Source: Rosa chinensis (lineage: Eukaryota; Streptophyta; Magnoliopsida; Rosales; Rosaceae). Taken from it: DNA of 64,000 bases. Below are positions 12,282-24,298 of this stretch, piece by piece (within the stretch, counting starts at the first letter, position 1; each line of letters begins with the position of its first letter). The stretch covers positions 31,932,612 through 31,996,611 of the forward strand of contig NC_037091.1 of NCBI RefSeq assembly GCF_002994745.2, written 5' to 3'. The notes under the pieces were generated by a model that made no database searches, had not been told where the DNA came from, and was given only the letters and a program-made list of their open reading frames with translations. A program made the translations under genes and the position numbers.

Positions 12282-13255
12282 TATAGGAGAGAAATATAGT
12301 GCCAAGTTTAAAAGACCACATTAACAAACAATAAAGTTTTATAAATTCGTTTCAAGTCAGATAGAGCAAGCAACAGAGACGAGTGAAATCCAACCTAAAC
12401 TACATATGAAAACAAAGACATATATTGAGAAATATTGGTACTTATAGTGGACATATATGAAAAAAACAAATATGAAAACAAAGACATATATAGAAAGTTT
12501 AACCTATAAATAGTATAGTATACCTCCGTATAGGTGTAAAAATTGGATAAATTAATTACACTGCAGCTGCAAACTGCTTGACTGGCATCATGATTATAAC
12601 TGCATCAACCAGAGCAGGAGCTTAGCTGGTTCCATGCATATTACAAAGTATATTCATTGTTTCTCACTTAATTGCAATGATTGAGCTTTATAATTCTTTG
12701 ATTTAGAATCAAAAACTTCAAAGCCAAAGAAGGATTAGGGTTTGTAAAACGAAAACGAAAACCAGAAAAATGAGTGTTGTGTTGTTTTAGTCTGAGAATG
12801 GATCTGGCAGCATAAATCGGGAACGAAAAGAATAAAACTAGTGAGTTTAATTTTTTGTATGTAACCACATGTATATCTGAATAGCATTTAAGAAAAGGAG
12901 GTGAATGCAAATAAGAAAATTCGCTGAGAATTAAATTAAGTTGGCGTAGAGTTGGAGAGTTCTGAGGTGGTGTGTCTGTATTGGTCTCTTAAATGCTTTG
13001 ATGGAGCTACAGAGTTAGATTTCGAGGCATTGAAGTGATATCTACTTGCCACCTTAAATGCTTTGGCCTGCCCTCCTCTCTTTAATGCATGGCTTCTATC
13101 TGATCGACGAACCCAATTTTAATAACACTCTTTAACTAATTCCTTTGCAACTCTTGAATAATCAAAGGCGGAGGGATTAAATTTGGTTTTGTATTATCCC
13201 AAATTTAAAGTTTCCTCTCGTTCGATCGATATCCTTCTTTTGTTTTGGAGGGGAG
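12282..13255. other. Upstream region of the CFL1-like gene
   Basis: AT-rich DNA without a recognisable gene or a clear TATA box. A short direct repeat (atatgaaaacaaagacatat) occurs near 12402 and 12468. The last 200 bases presumably hold the promoter and 5' UTR of the gene at 13256. Confidence 0.5.
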
Positions 13256-13977
13256 ATGGAACTTACAGAGCTCTCTTTAGCTCCAACGATATCTGCAGAA
13301 AGCAAGAACATGAATACTAGCAGGAAGAAGAGGAAGCTTTTTGAAGATGATTACCTCCTGATGAAGATTAATGAAACATCAGTAGTTCGTACAAGTCATG
13401 TTGATCTCGAGCTTGAAAACCCTTTGCCATTGGATTGGGAGCAGTGCCTTGATCTTAAGGCAACTAAATATATATATCTCTCTAGCTAAATTTTTCTATC
13501 AGTTCGTATTTTTTCAATTTCGATCAAGTACATCTTCTACAACTAGTTATCTCGATCATAATGTATATTTTAATACTGGTGTTGCAGTCGGGAAAAGTGT
13601 ACTATTTGAACAGAAAGACATCGGAAAAGAGTTGGAAGCGGCCATTAAAGGAGGATCAGGAGGAAGCACATCTGGACCTTGAGCTCCACATCTCGAGCAC
13701 CTTCTCGGCCGATGATTCGTGTTCGGAGCAGCGACGTTGCCGAAGAAGCTCAAAGAAAGTAACTGCCGAAGAGGCGGTGATCGGCAGTAGCAATAATAAT
13801 ATGATGCTGGCTTTGGCTTGTTTGAATTGCCATCTGCTTGTGATACTCTCCAAGTCTTCTCCTTGTTGCCCCAACTGCAAATATGTCCACTCATTTCCAC
13901 TTCCAAGTGCCAACCAAAATCTCAACTCAAGTCCTTCAACTTGGTCGATCGAGCTAGCATTATCTAACTCAGATTAG
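13256..13977 (+). CDS. CFL1: WW-domain protein of the CURLY FLAG LEAF 1 (CFL1) family
   Basis: Two exons, 13256-13459 and 13588-13977, give 197 residues. A basic stretch (SRKKRKLF, residues 22-29) may be a nuclear signal. The WW domain spans about residues 56-85: PLPLDWEQCLDLK in exon 1, then SGKVYYLNRKTSEKSW in exon 2. The C-terminal part has MLALACLNCHLLVILSKSSP and a CPNCKYVHS segment, a pattern I recall in plant CFL1-like proteins. Family knowledge: rice CFL1 affects cuticle development and leaf rolling, working with HD-ZIP IV factors. The intron, 13460-13587, appears to begin with GC rather than GT (AAG then GCAACT) and ends TTGCAG; no in-frame GT donor is available before a stop. The ATG at 13256 is the first in the frame. 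Confidence 0.82.
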
Positions 13978-14027
13978 GGAATTGTAGTAACGAGGTATGT
14001 TAATTGGTTTGCATTCTTGTATATATT

Positions 14028-14040
14028 CAAATAAATAAAA
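14028..14040 (+). terminator. Possible poly(A) signal region of the CFL1-like gene
   Basis: The sequence aaataaataaaag lies about 50 bases after the stop codon and contains AATAAA. Its position suits a near-upstream polyadenylation element, but the AT-rich background makes this weak. Confidence 0.4.
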
Positions 14041-14139
14041 GATATGCACAGCCACTCCATTCCCAATTTAGTTTGGTTATTTGTTATCCTAACAAACAAC
14101 TAATTGTGTTTCGTAAAGTTGGAAAATTTTAACAGGTGT

Positions 14140-14820
14140 TTTTTTTTTTTTTTTTGAAAAGAAAAGTTCATTGAATTTGCGATGTGTAGACAGATGGTTG
14201 GTTAGAGAAACATCAATAAATTACATATTTTTTTAACTTAAGACGTTGGATTATTTGTTAATAATAATGTTCAAGTACATCGACCATTTGTTGACAAGGA
14301 GGAACTGTATGAAAGTATATTAAAATAGGTTCTCAGAGACAACAAGCTAATGTCTAAATAGTAATCTTTTATTGCACTACTACTCACCATTAGCAAGGCA
14401 AGATGCTATTAAGAGGAACGTAAAGTAGCAGTGAAACCGATGACAATTAGATGCCACCAACAAGCATCCCTGTATAGTAAACACCATGAGCAAATTCCAA
14501 ATCGGACCCGGATCCTAAATTGAGCATCAGATTCAACAAGCTAAACACCATCCCCACGTAGAACCATGGTCACCATTCATCACGACAAGTAGAGCATGCC
14601 ATGCAATCCCCAAAAGTTGAAAAGCCGAATCCCTATGGTTGATCAAAGACGGAGGAGGGGCTAGGAAAAATTCATAGTTGTTGCTAACGAAGAGGACCCA
14701 CAATTAATACAACAAGAATCTCCACCGTCAACGAACTTCAAAATTATTCTAGGAGCGGATCAAGGCCAGCCTGAGAGTTTCCTAAGGTGAATAATCAAAA
14801 TGTCGCCTCTTATGAATTCG
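14140..14820 (-). mobile_element. Probable minus-strand retroposon fragment
   Basis: A T17 run at about 14140-14156 is followed by gaaaagaaaagttcattgaa and then GC-richer sequence to about 14790. This copies the layout of the better-defined retroposons at 16946 and 39313. No TSD was found, so the ends are approximate. Confidence 0.4.
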
Positions 14821-14901
14821 ATATATAGCAATGAAATTTTTTTTTATCCTTTCTTGAATATTTTTATGCTTTGTTATTCACACACACACAGAGGATAAGA
14901 A

Positions 14902-15226
14902 GCGGACCTCCGCAATGCTTAAAAAATGCAGACGTCCATACTTTTGTCGCGATCAGGTGCTAAAGGCGGCGTGGCTCTTGTCGGACGGAGACCAGACGTC
15001 GATCTTGAACTTCTTCTCGCCGGTGGACTCACCGGCTACCAGTTTGCAATCCACGTTGATCGAGCTTGAAGATTCAAGTGAGGTTGCTGCTCAAAACCTT
15101 CGATCTCTATCTCCTTAGCCATGAAAACGTTCGGGATGCCCCTGCCCTCCGTCCGGCAAGAGACGTGCCGCCTGATAGCGTAGAAAGCATGGATGTCTAC
15201 ACTTTTGCAGCAGTGCGGACGTCCGC
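14902..15226. mobile_element. Small terminal-inverted-repeat element with a GC-rich core
   Basis: The left arm (14902-14941, GCGGACCTCCGCAATGC...) and the right arm (15187-15226, ending GCGGACGTCCGC) are inverted copies with several mismatches. The core is much more GC-rich than the surroundings and has open frames on the plus strand, but no family is recognisable. No clear TSD. Confidence 0.6.
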
Positions 15227-15290
15227 CTCAGAACTGGCCTATATATATCAAGGCCCTTCCATTAAGGAATCCTTTTTTTTGGTCATTTTA

Positions 15291-15614
15291 AGGGATTCCT
15301 TGTGGGACCCACTTTTCTATCTTATTTTAGCATCTTGACCGTTCAGTTTTTAGGTCCTAATGTATAGATCATTTCTGCAAATTTTCAGCCAAGTTGATAA
15401 TCATTAAGGTATCGAACTAGGTTAAATCAATGGACGAACCGAATCTGTCCAACTTGAACGGTTCGTGTTTTAATTGTAAATTGCAGTTATGAGTGCCTTA
15501 ATGATTACCAATTTGGCTGAAACTTTATAGAGACGATCTACTCATATATACCTAAAAATTGAATGGTTAAAATGTAAATATGTGATCGAAAAGTGGGTCT
15601 AATGAGCGATCCCT
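15291..15614. mobile_element. MITE with long (about 120 bp) inverted arms
   Basis: The arms at 15291-15409 and 15496-15614 are inverted copies of each other. Shared blocks include GACCCACTTTTC, TTTTTAGGT and TCAGCCAA. A small internal palindrome (gaaccg / cggttc) lies in the loop. The long arms resemble Mutator-type MITEs, but a 9-bp TSD could not be seen. Confidence 0.65.
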
Positions 15615-16856
15615 CAAGTATTTCCTCCACCGCCACCGTAGCCTTCCGCGATTACCAAATCGGCGGTCAACTCCGGCCGCCTCAGTTTGGTTTCAAGGAC
15701 CCAGTTTTTGTAAGTAAAGTGCAGAAAGCTGACTGTGAAATCCAACAACCCTCTTCTCCATCTACTCGGACCATTATACCCCTCCATGACCTTCCCAGAA
15801 CCCCAAAGGCAGCTTCACCAAAAAGCCAAACCAAGTGAGCGACCGACTATCTATACCTTAGTTGTCTTCCATGGCCGCTCTTTCTTGGAAAACCCATCAC
15901 CCGTATCTCTTACTTTATATACCTTTTGAACAACACTATAAATGATACTAATTTTCAGTTTTACCCCCATATATAATGGAACACCTAGCCCCAAATCGAA
16001 CCCATGAACATGAAGAATTATTTGAAGGTTCAAATATCATACCATTGAGAGAGGAACCTTAAAATATGGATTGCAAAACAACAAATCTCAAGTTGCAATA
16101 TCAAATATTTGAGAGAGAAAGAGTCCAATTTGTTGATACCCAATTGATAAAATTGATGCAAGAAGATGGGTTGGGGTGGTTGATAGTGGCTGGCAATGGC
16201 AAGGCTCAGAACTTGGGAGGGGTTGTTGATGAACGCTGAATGAAGACGAGAAAGTGGGCACAAAGAAGACAGAACAGAGAGAGTCATTGTATTTTCACTA
16301 TTTTGAGTTTTGATGAAAAGAAAAATAAGTCAAAATTGATTTACTGTACTTGAATACATGAAGTACCAGTTTTACCCTTCAAAAGTTAATGGGATTAACG
16401 TTTTTATTGCTCATAGGTATGCTTAAATCTTCAGGTACCATTTTGATATTTCCCAAAACTTAGGTATGAAAATTAATAGTCTGAAAAAGTTCAAGTACTA
16501 TTTGGACGATTTTCCCATTTAAGATTGTAAAATATTACCAAGAACATATGAAGAAGATTCTGACTAGGGTTTACAATTAATAACATGGTTTTCACTTTAT
16601 CTCCTTCAGTTATCATTAAATCAAATACGTATAGTCATAAGGATTTTGTAATGCAAAATTACTGTTAGTCAAGGTTGCAAAAGAAGATTCCAATTAGGGT
16701 CTATCAAAATGATTTTTATTTTCTCTCCACTTATTACCAGAGAACAATATAAACAATCACAAGGATTTTGTAGTTTAGAATTACTAGTAGTGTAGCCTGG
16801 TAGAAAATTATCAAGAACACATGTTTGTCTCGGGTTTATAACAAAATTAAAAACTA
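15615..16856. other. Intergenic DNA with repeat fragments
   Basis: No gene. The segment 16360-16520 (ctcataggtatgcttaaatc, aagtaccattt blocks) has the look of a MITE or LTR fragment. A small element-like segment, aaggattttgtaatgcaaaa, at about 16640 recurs at 18507 and in diverged form near 16756. Confidence 0.45.
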
Positions 16857-16865
16857 TTAAATATA

Positions 16866-18249
16866 GAAAGAATATCACAAATGATCACTCAACTTTTACA
16901 TGTTCGACACTTTGGTCACTCAACTTTAACTTTGTTATTTACTTTTTTTTTAGTAAAATGAGGTCAGCACTTTATTGAAATTGAAATATTACAATGATAC
17001 CATGCCAATAGGCATAAAAAAGAAAATAAACAACGCGAAAGGAAAAGATGCAAAAATTGCATCTGAAATACAAAGAATTAAAAATGCAAGAGCAGCAGCA
17101 TCGAAATGCAGCGCTGATTTTACACTACGGATTGCAGCCGTGTAGTGAATTGAGTAGTCGGTGGTTTGACTACCCATCGAACTCCAATGCACAATTTGAC
17201 AAAACTCAACTTGGCGCTGGAATGAAGGCACTCTCCCACCTAAAGATCGAAGCCGGCCAAGGGTGTCAGAACATGGCGATGTTGGCAGACGATCTTTCAC
17301 GAACAGGTACCATAAACTTGGGTCTCGAATCCAATACCAGTAAGCAAGAGTCCCAAACCAATCTAGCAACTGATATGCAGCCCACCAAAAATAGTGGGCC
17401 ATATACCAAGCCCAATCTCCACCCGGATCCCAGATCCAGACCCGTGTGCCAAAACACCCGGATCCTAGATCCGGATCTGGAACCTTCTGCAGATCCGCCA
17501 TCGTGATCCCTGATGGCCAGTCCACCACCACCGCCGGCTCAATCCCTGATCCCCAGCCCACCATCGACCAGAAGTCGAAGAGAGAGTATGAATCAACATG
17601 CACAAACAAGACCAGAGGCCATAATCACCATGAACCCATAAACCCCCAACAATCGAACGTGAAGACCAGCCATCGTCACCATCAGCCAAAACACCACCGT
17701 GAGCGACCGCCGAAGACCATGATTGGCCTTGCACTCCTTTAAGGCCAGAACTCAGAACCTTCGTCCTCGAGTCTCTGACTCTCAATTGGCCAAAATCCCG
17801 GCAAACCACCCCATAACAGAAGGCAGGAAGAATGGCAAGAGACGGACCAAAGCCCGTGACCGACTCCATTGAAGTGGAGTAGATACAAGGAAGACCCATC
17901 TCAAAGGAGACGCCGCCGCCCCAAACCCTAGCAGAGCTAGGTTGATATGTTTTCCTTAGACAATTATTATTGCACTTTGTTATTTACTTTAGTCACTATG
18001 TTAATTTTTCATTAAAAAAAAAAATATTTGCCACAATATAATTGATATTTTCGTTCAATCAATTATGAAAAATTGAGAAATCTGAATTAGAATGATTGAG
18101 AGAAATGACTAAAGTGAGACAAAATGCCCAGTTAGTGACTAAAGTGATTGACAAAATAATAGTTGAGTGACTAAAGTGATATATTTGAAAATTGAGTGAC
18201 TAAAGTGTCGAATGAGTCATAGTTGAATGACCATTTGTGAAATTCTCCT
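16866..18249. mobile_element. Mutator-like MITE interrupted by a retroposon
   Basis: Inverted ends share TCACAAATG and CGACACTTT(A/G)GTCACTCAA. A perfect 9-bp duplication, ttaaatata, lies at 16857-16865 and 18250-18258, the TSD length of Mutator-like elements. Without the inserted retroposon (16946-17973 plus one TSD copy) the MITE would be only about 340 bp. Repeats of gtgactaaagtgat fill its right half. Confidence 0.75.
16946..17973 (-). mobile_element. Non-autonomous non-LTR retroposon with 17-bp TSD
   Basis: The insert is flanked by a perfect 17-bp duplication, actttgttatttacttt, at 16929-16945 and 17974-17990. A T-run at the left is the poly(A) tail on the minus strand. The far end (about 17900-17940) begins, on the minus strand, with an AGGGTTTGGGGCGGCGG-type leader like those of plant LINEs. 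Open frames exist on both strands (for example 16989-17609 minus), but none shows a known domain. It may be an internally deleted LINE moved in trans. Confidence 0.8.
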
Positions 18250-18258
18250 TTAAATATA

Positions 18259-18827
18259 TTGCAACTATATTTCCTTCTCTAATAAAAGTGTCTTTATAGT
18301 CTTTTTTTTTTCAAAAAGTTTCAATTTTGAAGGATTGACGTGGTACACGTACCTGTCTACATAGCCCTTAAGTATGGATTTCAGCATGAGATTTACTAAC
18401 ATCAAGACCCCACGCAGAACTTCTAGTATCGGGGATCAAACTTAGATTGAAACTCAACCACAAACATGCGCATACCAACTAAACCATCCACATTGGTACA
18501 ATAATAAGGATTTTGTAATGCAAAATTACTGCTAGTCATTTCATTTTTCCGCACACCTGATTTTAAATATATAAAAAATCAGGGTGTGGAATAAGTATTT
18601 AAGATTACACGGATAAACATTTTCTTTTGATTGAAGAAGAAAAAAAAACACAAACGAGAGCCAACCAGGTTTCTCGTCCTTCCTCCCAGGTTTCTCTGAT
18701 CTCCCTCTGTTTATGTTATGTTCTAGTTACCCTTTCCCCTTGAATTTATGGCGATGTTGGCTTAGGTAGCAGTGCAGTAAATTGAATAGAAGGGAAAGCG
18801 TAGACATAGACACATGCAGAGGAGGCC
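18259..18827. other. Upstream region of the class 3 lipase gene
   Basis: AT-rich DNA with no separate gene. The segment from about 18640 is richer in C and T and probably includes the promoter and 5' UTR. No convincing TATA box was found. Confidence 0.45.
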
Positions 18828-21800
18828 ATGTGGGTCTCAAAGCTCAAGAACATGAGATGGTCCGCCATGGTTTTGGGCACTGCCAATTCCCTGGTGCTCA
18901 TTTTGGGTATCTATTTTCTGGTCTTGGCTTTCCCTTCTTGTGATCGCGGCCTCCTCGTAATGCTTGTGGCTGTTCCTTTCTTGGCTGCTCTCCGCATTGC
19001 CACCATGGTCAAGACTGGTTCAGCCCAACAAGCCACTGCCAAGACCGTTCTTGAGGAATCTCCAGCTGATGTTCTAGAAGATGCTTCTCGACCCGAAACC
19101 AGGGTAATGCACTCTTGTGAGTCATTCTATGAATAATCTGTGGTGATGACACTGTTTCATTTCGCTTGTATTTTCGAAATGTAGCATGTTTTTATGTGAT
19201 TAAATCTTCAGGGTGGAGCTGAAAATGATGAAACTATTTGTATTTTCAATACCTGTTTACTTGATGTTATGCAAATGATTAGGCTCTTGGTGAGTCTATG
19301 AAAAACTCTAGAGATATAGAACAAGGAAGGACAAGGAAGATGCTTACTATTTCACTAGTTTTCTATTTCTCGCAGGGAGCTTTCTCCTTATCAAGTTAGT
19401 ATGGGATTGATTAAGTTAGTTGAGGATTAGGATAAACTATTCGTGATGATAGTAGGGAAGAATGTTATACCAGATTACAATACATTTTCTTTTTCACTTG
19501 CTCTGATCTAAGATATTAACTAGTTAGCATTACCATGTCTAGTGCCAAATTACTAATGTTTTAAACGGATGCTGGAGTCACTTCTCTAACGATTTGCTGC
19601 TGTTCACTGTCTTCCCAAAAATTTGGTATGCATGCAAGTTCATTTTGCGGGAGTCCCTTAATTTTTTGTGTGTTTCTCCTGTAGAAGAATGGAAATGAAT
19701 CTAGTCATTTTGGCAATGAAAGATGATCCTGTTGTCTCACTGGTAATTTAGTTCACGCCGCTGCCTAGGTTAGGGAGACACCAACAGGGGGAAGAAGCAA
19801 ACATGGAGCAGAGATGGAACTATTTAAAAAGTCCCATAGAGAGTTTGGACACGCTTTTAACCTTCCTTTGATCATAGATATGTGCAATGTTATCAACAAC
19901 CTTTTTGGGAGGTATACTGCTGAAAGTAATATGTTCTGGAAGAATTGAAATTTGCAGTACGTTGAAGACCTTAGTAAGCAGTGTGTAATGGTGAAATTAG
20001 TGAAAAATCAATGCACATTTGATTTTTATTGTACAAGCAGAACATTTCAAAATGGAAGATGGACACGCGATAAAACTATTTGATGGACATTAGTGAAATA
20101 TCATGATCAAAAAAGCCACGAAAGGTCCCTCTTTCTAAGTGGTTGATTTAGCATTAGGGCTGATAATTCATGATCTAATATGTTGGGATATAGCAAGAAC
20201 TCATCGTGTATTCTTCAGAAGCTTTTATGTTTATTTGTTGAATTGCTTTATTTGTCATAATGTCCTGCTCTTTTATACTTCTTGCATGTAAAATGAGATA
20301 GTTTTGAAACATTATGTGAATTTTTGAGTTGATGAGTGATTCCATTTTATTTTTTGACTGTATTTTGTACCACAATGCTTGTATTACAGTGAGAAATTAT
20401 TTTATGATTGAACAGGTGAGGTACAAGAATTGGCTTTGGTGGACTCGATTTGCAACTGTTATTACAGTACTGCAATTTGTTGGTGCATCTTCCCTGCTGT
20501 TCAGTATGGTCAACTACATGATCTACTCTCAAAACAAAGCATCAAGTTATTGTGTTCTGGGTAAGGCATGGTGCTTTTTGCATTTATCATTGTATTGGAC
20601 GTTTCTATCTACTTCTTTTTGTGTAACGACAGGGAATTTAAATTCTAAGACTATACCACCATTATGAAGATAATTGGTTGGTACATACAACATTGCCTTT
20701 TGTCCAAACAATATCAGCTTGATGGATTTTATTTTGGAGGATGTGAGAAAGAAAAAAGAAACAGGTCTTGTTTTGATAGTTGACTTGACATGGCCTATGA
20801 TCATGTGGACTGGGAGTTTATGGAATTTATTTTGGAGAAGAAGGGGTTTTTGATACTTTGGAGGAAGTGCATGAGGGGATGCTTGCGGTTTTTGAATCGC
20901 AGACAGAGCCAGGGAAAGGTAGTTTTGGGTTTTCACGACAGCTAAGGTCTGTGTGGGAAGAGAAGAAGTGGAATATCTGATCTTCAATTTTCATGTGATA
21001 CTAATGTTTTTACCCTCTAAGGGAAATCAGAAGTTGGCAAATTTTTTAAGGTAATTTAATTCATTTGTGCGTGTGTGGATTAATTTTTTGTTTTTTCTGG
21101 GTCAAAAATTGATAGGGAGAAGTTTTCAGTAGCTGGGATTAACACTCATGTTGGAAGTGTGGAGCAGTTGTCCAATGAAATAGTTTGAGCTGCCTTTAGC
21201 AGGATATCCTAGAGGGTCTCTGGGATACGGTAGTGGAGGAAGGGGGGAGGAGGATAGGTGGGAGGAAAAAGGCCTTCCTATAAACTTTCGGTTCAATTGG
21301 TATTGAGAAGTTTACCAATCTATTATCTGTCCTGATTTTGAAGAGAAAGAAGATTGAGAAATAGGAGACTTCTTATGGGAGGGGATGGACTAAGGAAGAA
21401 AAATCATGTAATGAATTGAGAATTGGTGATGCAGGTACAAGAAAGAGGTGGTCTGGGGCTGGGATATTTGGTAGAAAAGGAATAGGCTCTACTGTGAAAT
21501 GGCCAAGGAGATTATAGGAGGAAACAAATTCATTATGGTATGCAGTCATTAGAAGTAAATAAGGGTGCAAGCAAATAGCTGGGATTCCAATATTCTTCTT
21601 CAAGGTTCAAGCTGTAATCCCTGGAATGACATATTGCATGGAATCATTTATCTTGTTGCTTGTATAGGTTCATGGTTCCAAAAAAGACCGCTTTTTCATT
21701 CCTTTCCTTGTTTCTACAGATTATCCGAAAATCATAACTTTTCTGTTGTCATAATGTGCATTAACTCATGTTCTTTCTCTAAGTTGGGATTCAAGTTTCA

Positions 21801-23514
21801 AAGGAACCAAAATGGCCTGGAAGTTGAAGAACTCTTAGCACTTTTCTCAAATTTTAGAAAGTAATGCTGGTCCCATCTAGATCAGATAGGAGAAGGTGGA
21901 TGCTAGAGTCATCGGGGATTTTTTCTTGTAAATTGTATATGAAACGGTTGAAAAGAGAGCCTTTTTTTTTCCCCTTCAGTCTTTCTTCTCATTTGTCTGT
22001 GATGTGCAAAAGCTGGAGCTGAGAGTGGGAAACACCTATTCTTACATTTCCCAATTGTTTAACACTTTGGACTAGGTTGAGTTGGGTCATCCCAGCTAAT
22101 TGTGTGCCGTTTCAGTGTCTTTTGCATTTACCCTGCAATTAACACTTGGGTTTGTTAGTTCTTAAGCCGGATAGTGCACAGAGAACCTGCACTGTTTATA
22201 GGTAATCTCATTTTTATCCATCCCAGATAAGAAGAATTAAGTACTGCCAAGGGCATAATGTCCCCTATTGTACTTTTTTCTCTCCTAATAAAGAATGTAT
22301 TTACAAAACTAAATAGAAGTCATTGGCTGAAATATCAGTCCTTTGAATTATCTTATTAGATGTTAATTTAGCAATATAAAAATTTTCTCACATCCTGAAT
22401 TCTTAAGAATTGTTTTTGTCCTAATGTTTTTGTGGAATGTCACAACTCACAAATTTGGCAATGTTTGTAATCCAGTGGCAACTTCAAGCAATATTTTGTG
22501 GAAGCAACAACTACTCATCTTTTTTGTGATCACGGTGTGTTTGGCTGCGCTGCTACAATGTTTGGCTGGATCCAATGTTTTAAAATGGAGATCCTTTTAT
22601 GCAACCCAAGATGATGCATGGAAAGCTCATTACAGGGAGGTATTTGATCATGGTATTCGCGAGGCCTTGTGCTGTATGGGACGAGTCAAATACTTGTAGG
22701 TCTTACATTTTGATCAATACAGGACATATAGTCATATACAGACATTAACAACACATTTATGTTTTGCTCTATAATATCAATTTATGCCATTTTATTTTTA
22801 TTAATTGTCTTATCTAACTTTTACAGGAGTGTATTGGAAGAAGATGAGGTTTTCTCAGTAGCTCGACTGCTGGGTGACCTTGTTGCCTATCGTGCAGCAG
22901 GCACAGGACATCTGAAACTTATGGCAGGTTCATTTTTAACTTGTGGAGCTTCATTTTGTGAATTGTTTGCACTTCTTACATTTTCTAGTTGAGCATACAT
23001 TACTTATTGCCATGCATCCACAGTCGATTCATGCTAACGTTACCCTATCCCAGTTAAATCTCTTATTTCTTGTTTTACAAAAGTAAGACTGCATACTTTA
23101 TACTGTCCAGGTCTCGCACTATTGCGGAACCAGAGCCATTCACCAAAATCCTTTGACGAGTGCATGGAGACACCTGAAGAAAAGATCAGGGAGGCTGCAG
23201 ATCTTCATAAGTTTGCAGAAGCTGCCTACACGGTATTATGAAAAAGTATTTGTTATATAAGCTTTCTCTTTTCTGCACATTATTATTACAGTTTTTTCAT
23301 ATTTAAGCTCTGTATGATGCAGGGTCCATTACTTGATTTTGGAAGACACCCTTTCTTATTTCCTTGTGCTTGGCTTTATAGGCAAGGGATTTTGACCCCA
23401 TGGACTCGTAACAGGTCATTAGTTCATCGGGTATCTTACTTGTGCACATGTACAATGCTTACAGCAGTTTTTTTTTTTTTACTTATATTATTCATTATTT
23501 ATTGTTATTGTTTG

Positions 23515-23546
<32 letters not shown>

Positions 23547-24260
23547 TTATTGATCTAGATGTTTAAAAACTTGATTTAATCATTGTTTCTTAAAAATTCT
23601 GTTCTTGCCATCTTTTAGGCTACCCAAACTTGATGGTGATAATTGGTGGCGAGGTCATGCAGCGGCGTTTCTAAAATATGTAAAGTTATCCCCAGAGGTA
23701 CTTAGACAAGGGCGTGTTAACCAGGTGAGTTATCACCCTTCATGTTTGTAGCTCATTCGGATCAAACATTCATTTATTGTTATTTTTCTTTACTGGGATC
23801 AATATATTAATATTTCACTAGATTCCAGATCTAGAGATTTCGGTTATTTGTTTCTAGAGTAACATTGATTAAGAATAGTTGGATCTATGTGGGAGATGTT
23901 AATGCTAGAGCATTCAACCCAAAAATGATTGGCGAGAGCTGAGATGTGGAGAGGCCCAGGATATAATATTATATCACGATACAATGCCTTTTATATTGTG
24001 GCGAGAGCTTTGATTTGCTGGTTTTCTTTGAAAGTGGAATCTTGTCAACTATTGTCTTTTGCTGTCCTTTTAGTATAATTTCTGTTCCTCCTAAAACTTT
24101 ATTACAGGCGAAGTGTAGAGCTGCATACTTTGTTATAGTGCTGCATCATCTAAGATCCGTGGTGATTGCTGTTCGGGGAACTGAGACCCCAGAAGATCTA
24201 ATTACTGACAGCTTATGTAGGGAATGTCGTCTTTCTGCAGAAGACTTGGATGGATTGATA

Positions 24261-24298
<38 letters not shown>

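Noticed and set aside
16989..17899. Long open frames on both strands (206, 152 and 144 codons) as host genes
   Set aside because: They lie inside a retroposon with a 17-bp TSD, overlap each other and show no domain; the GC-rich content explains the lack of stops.
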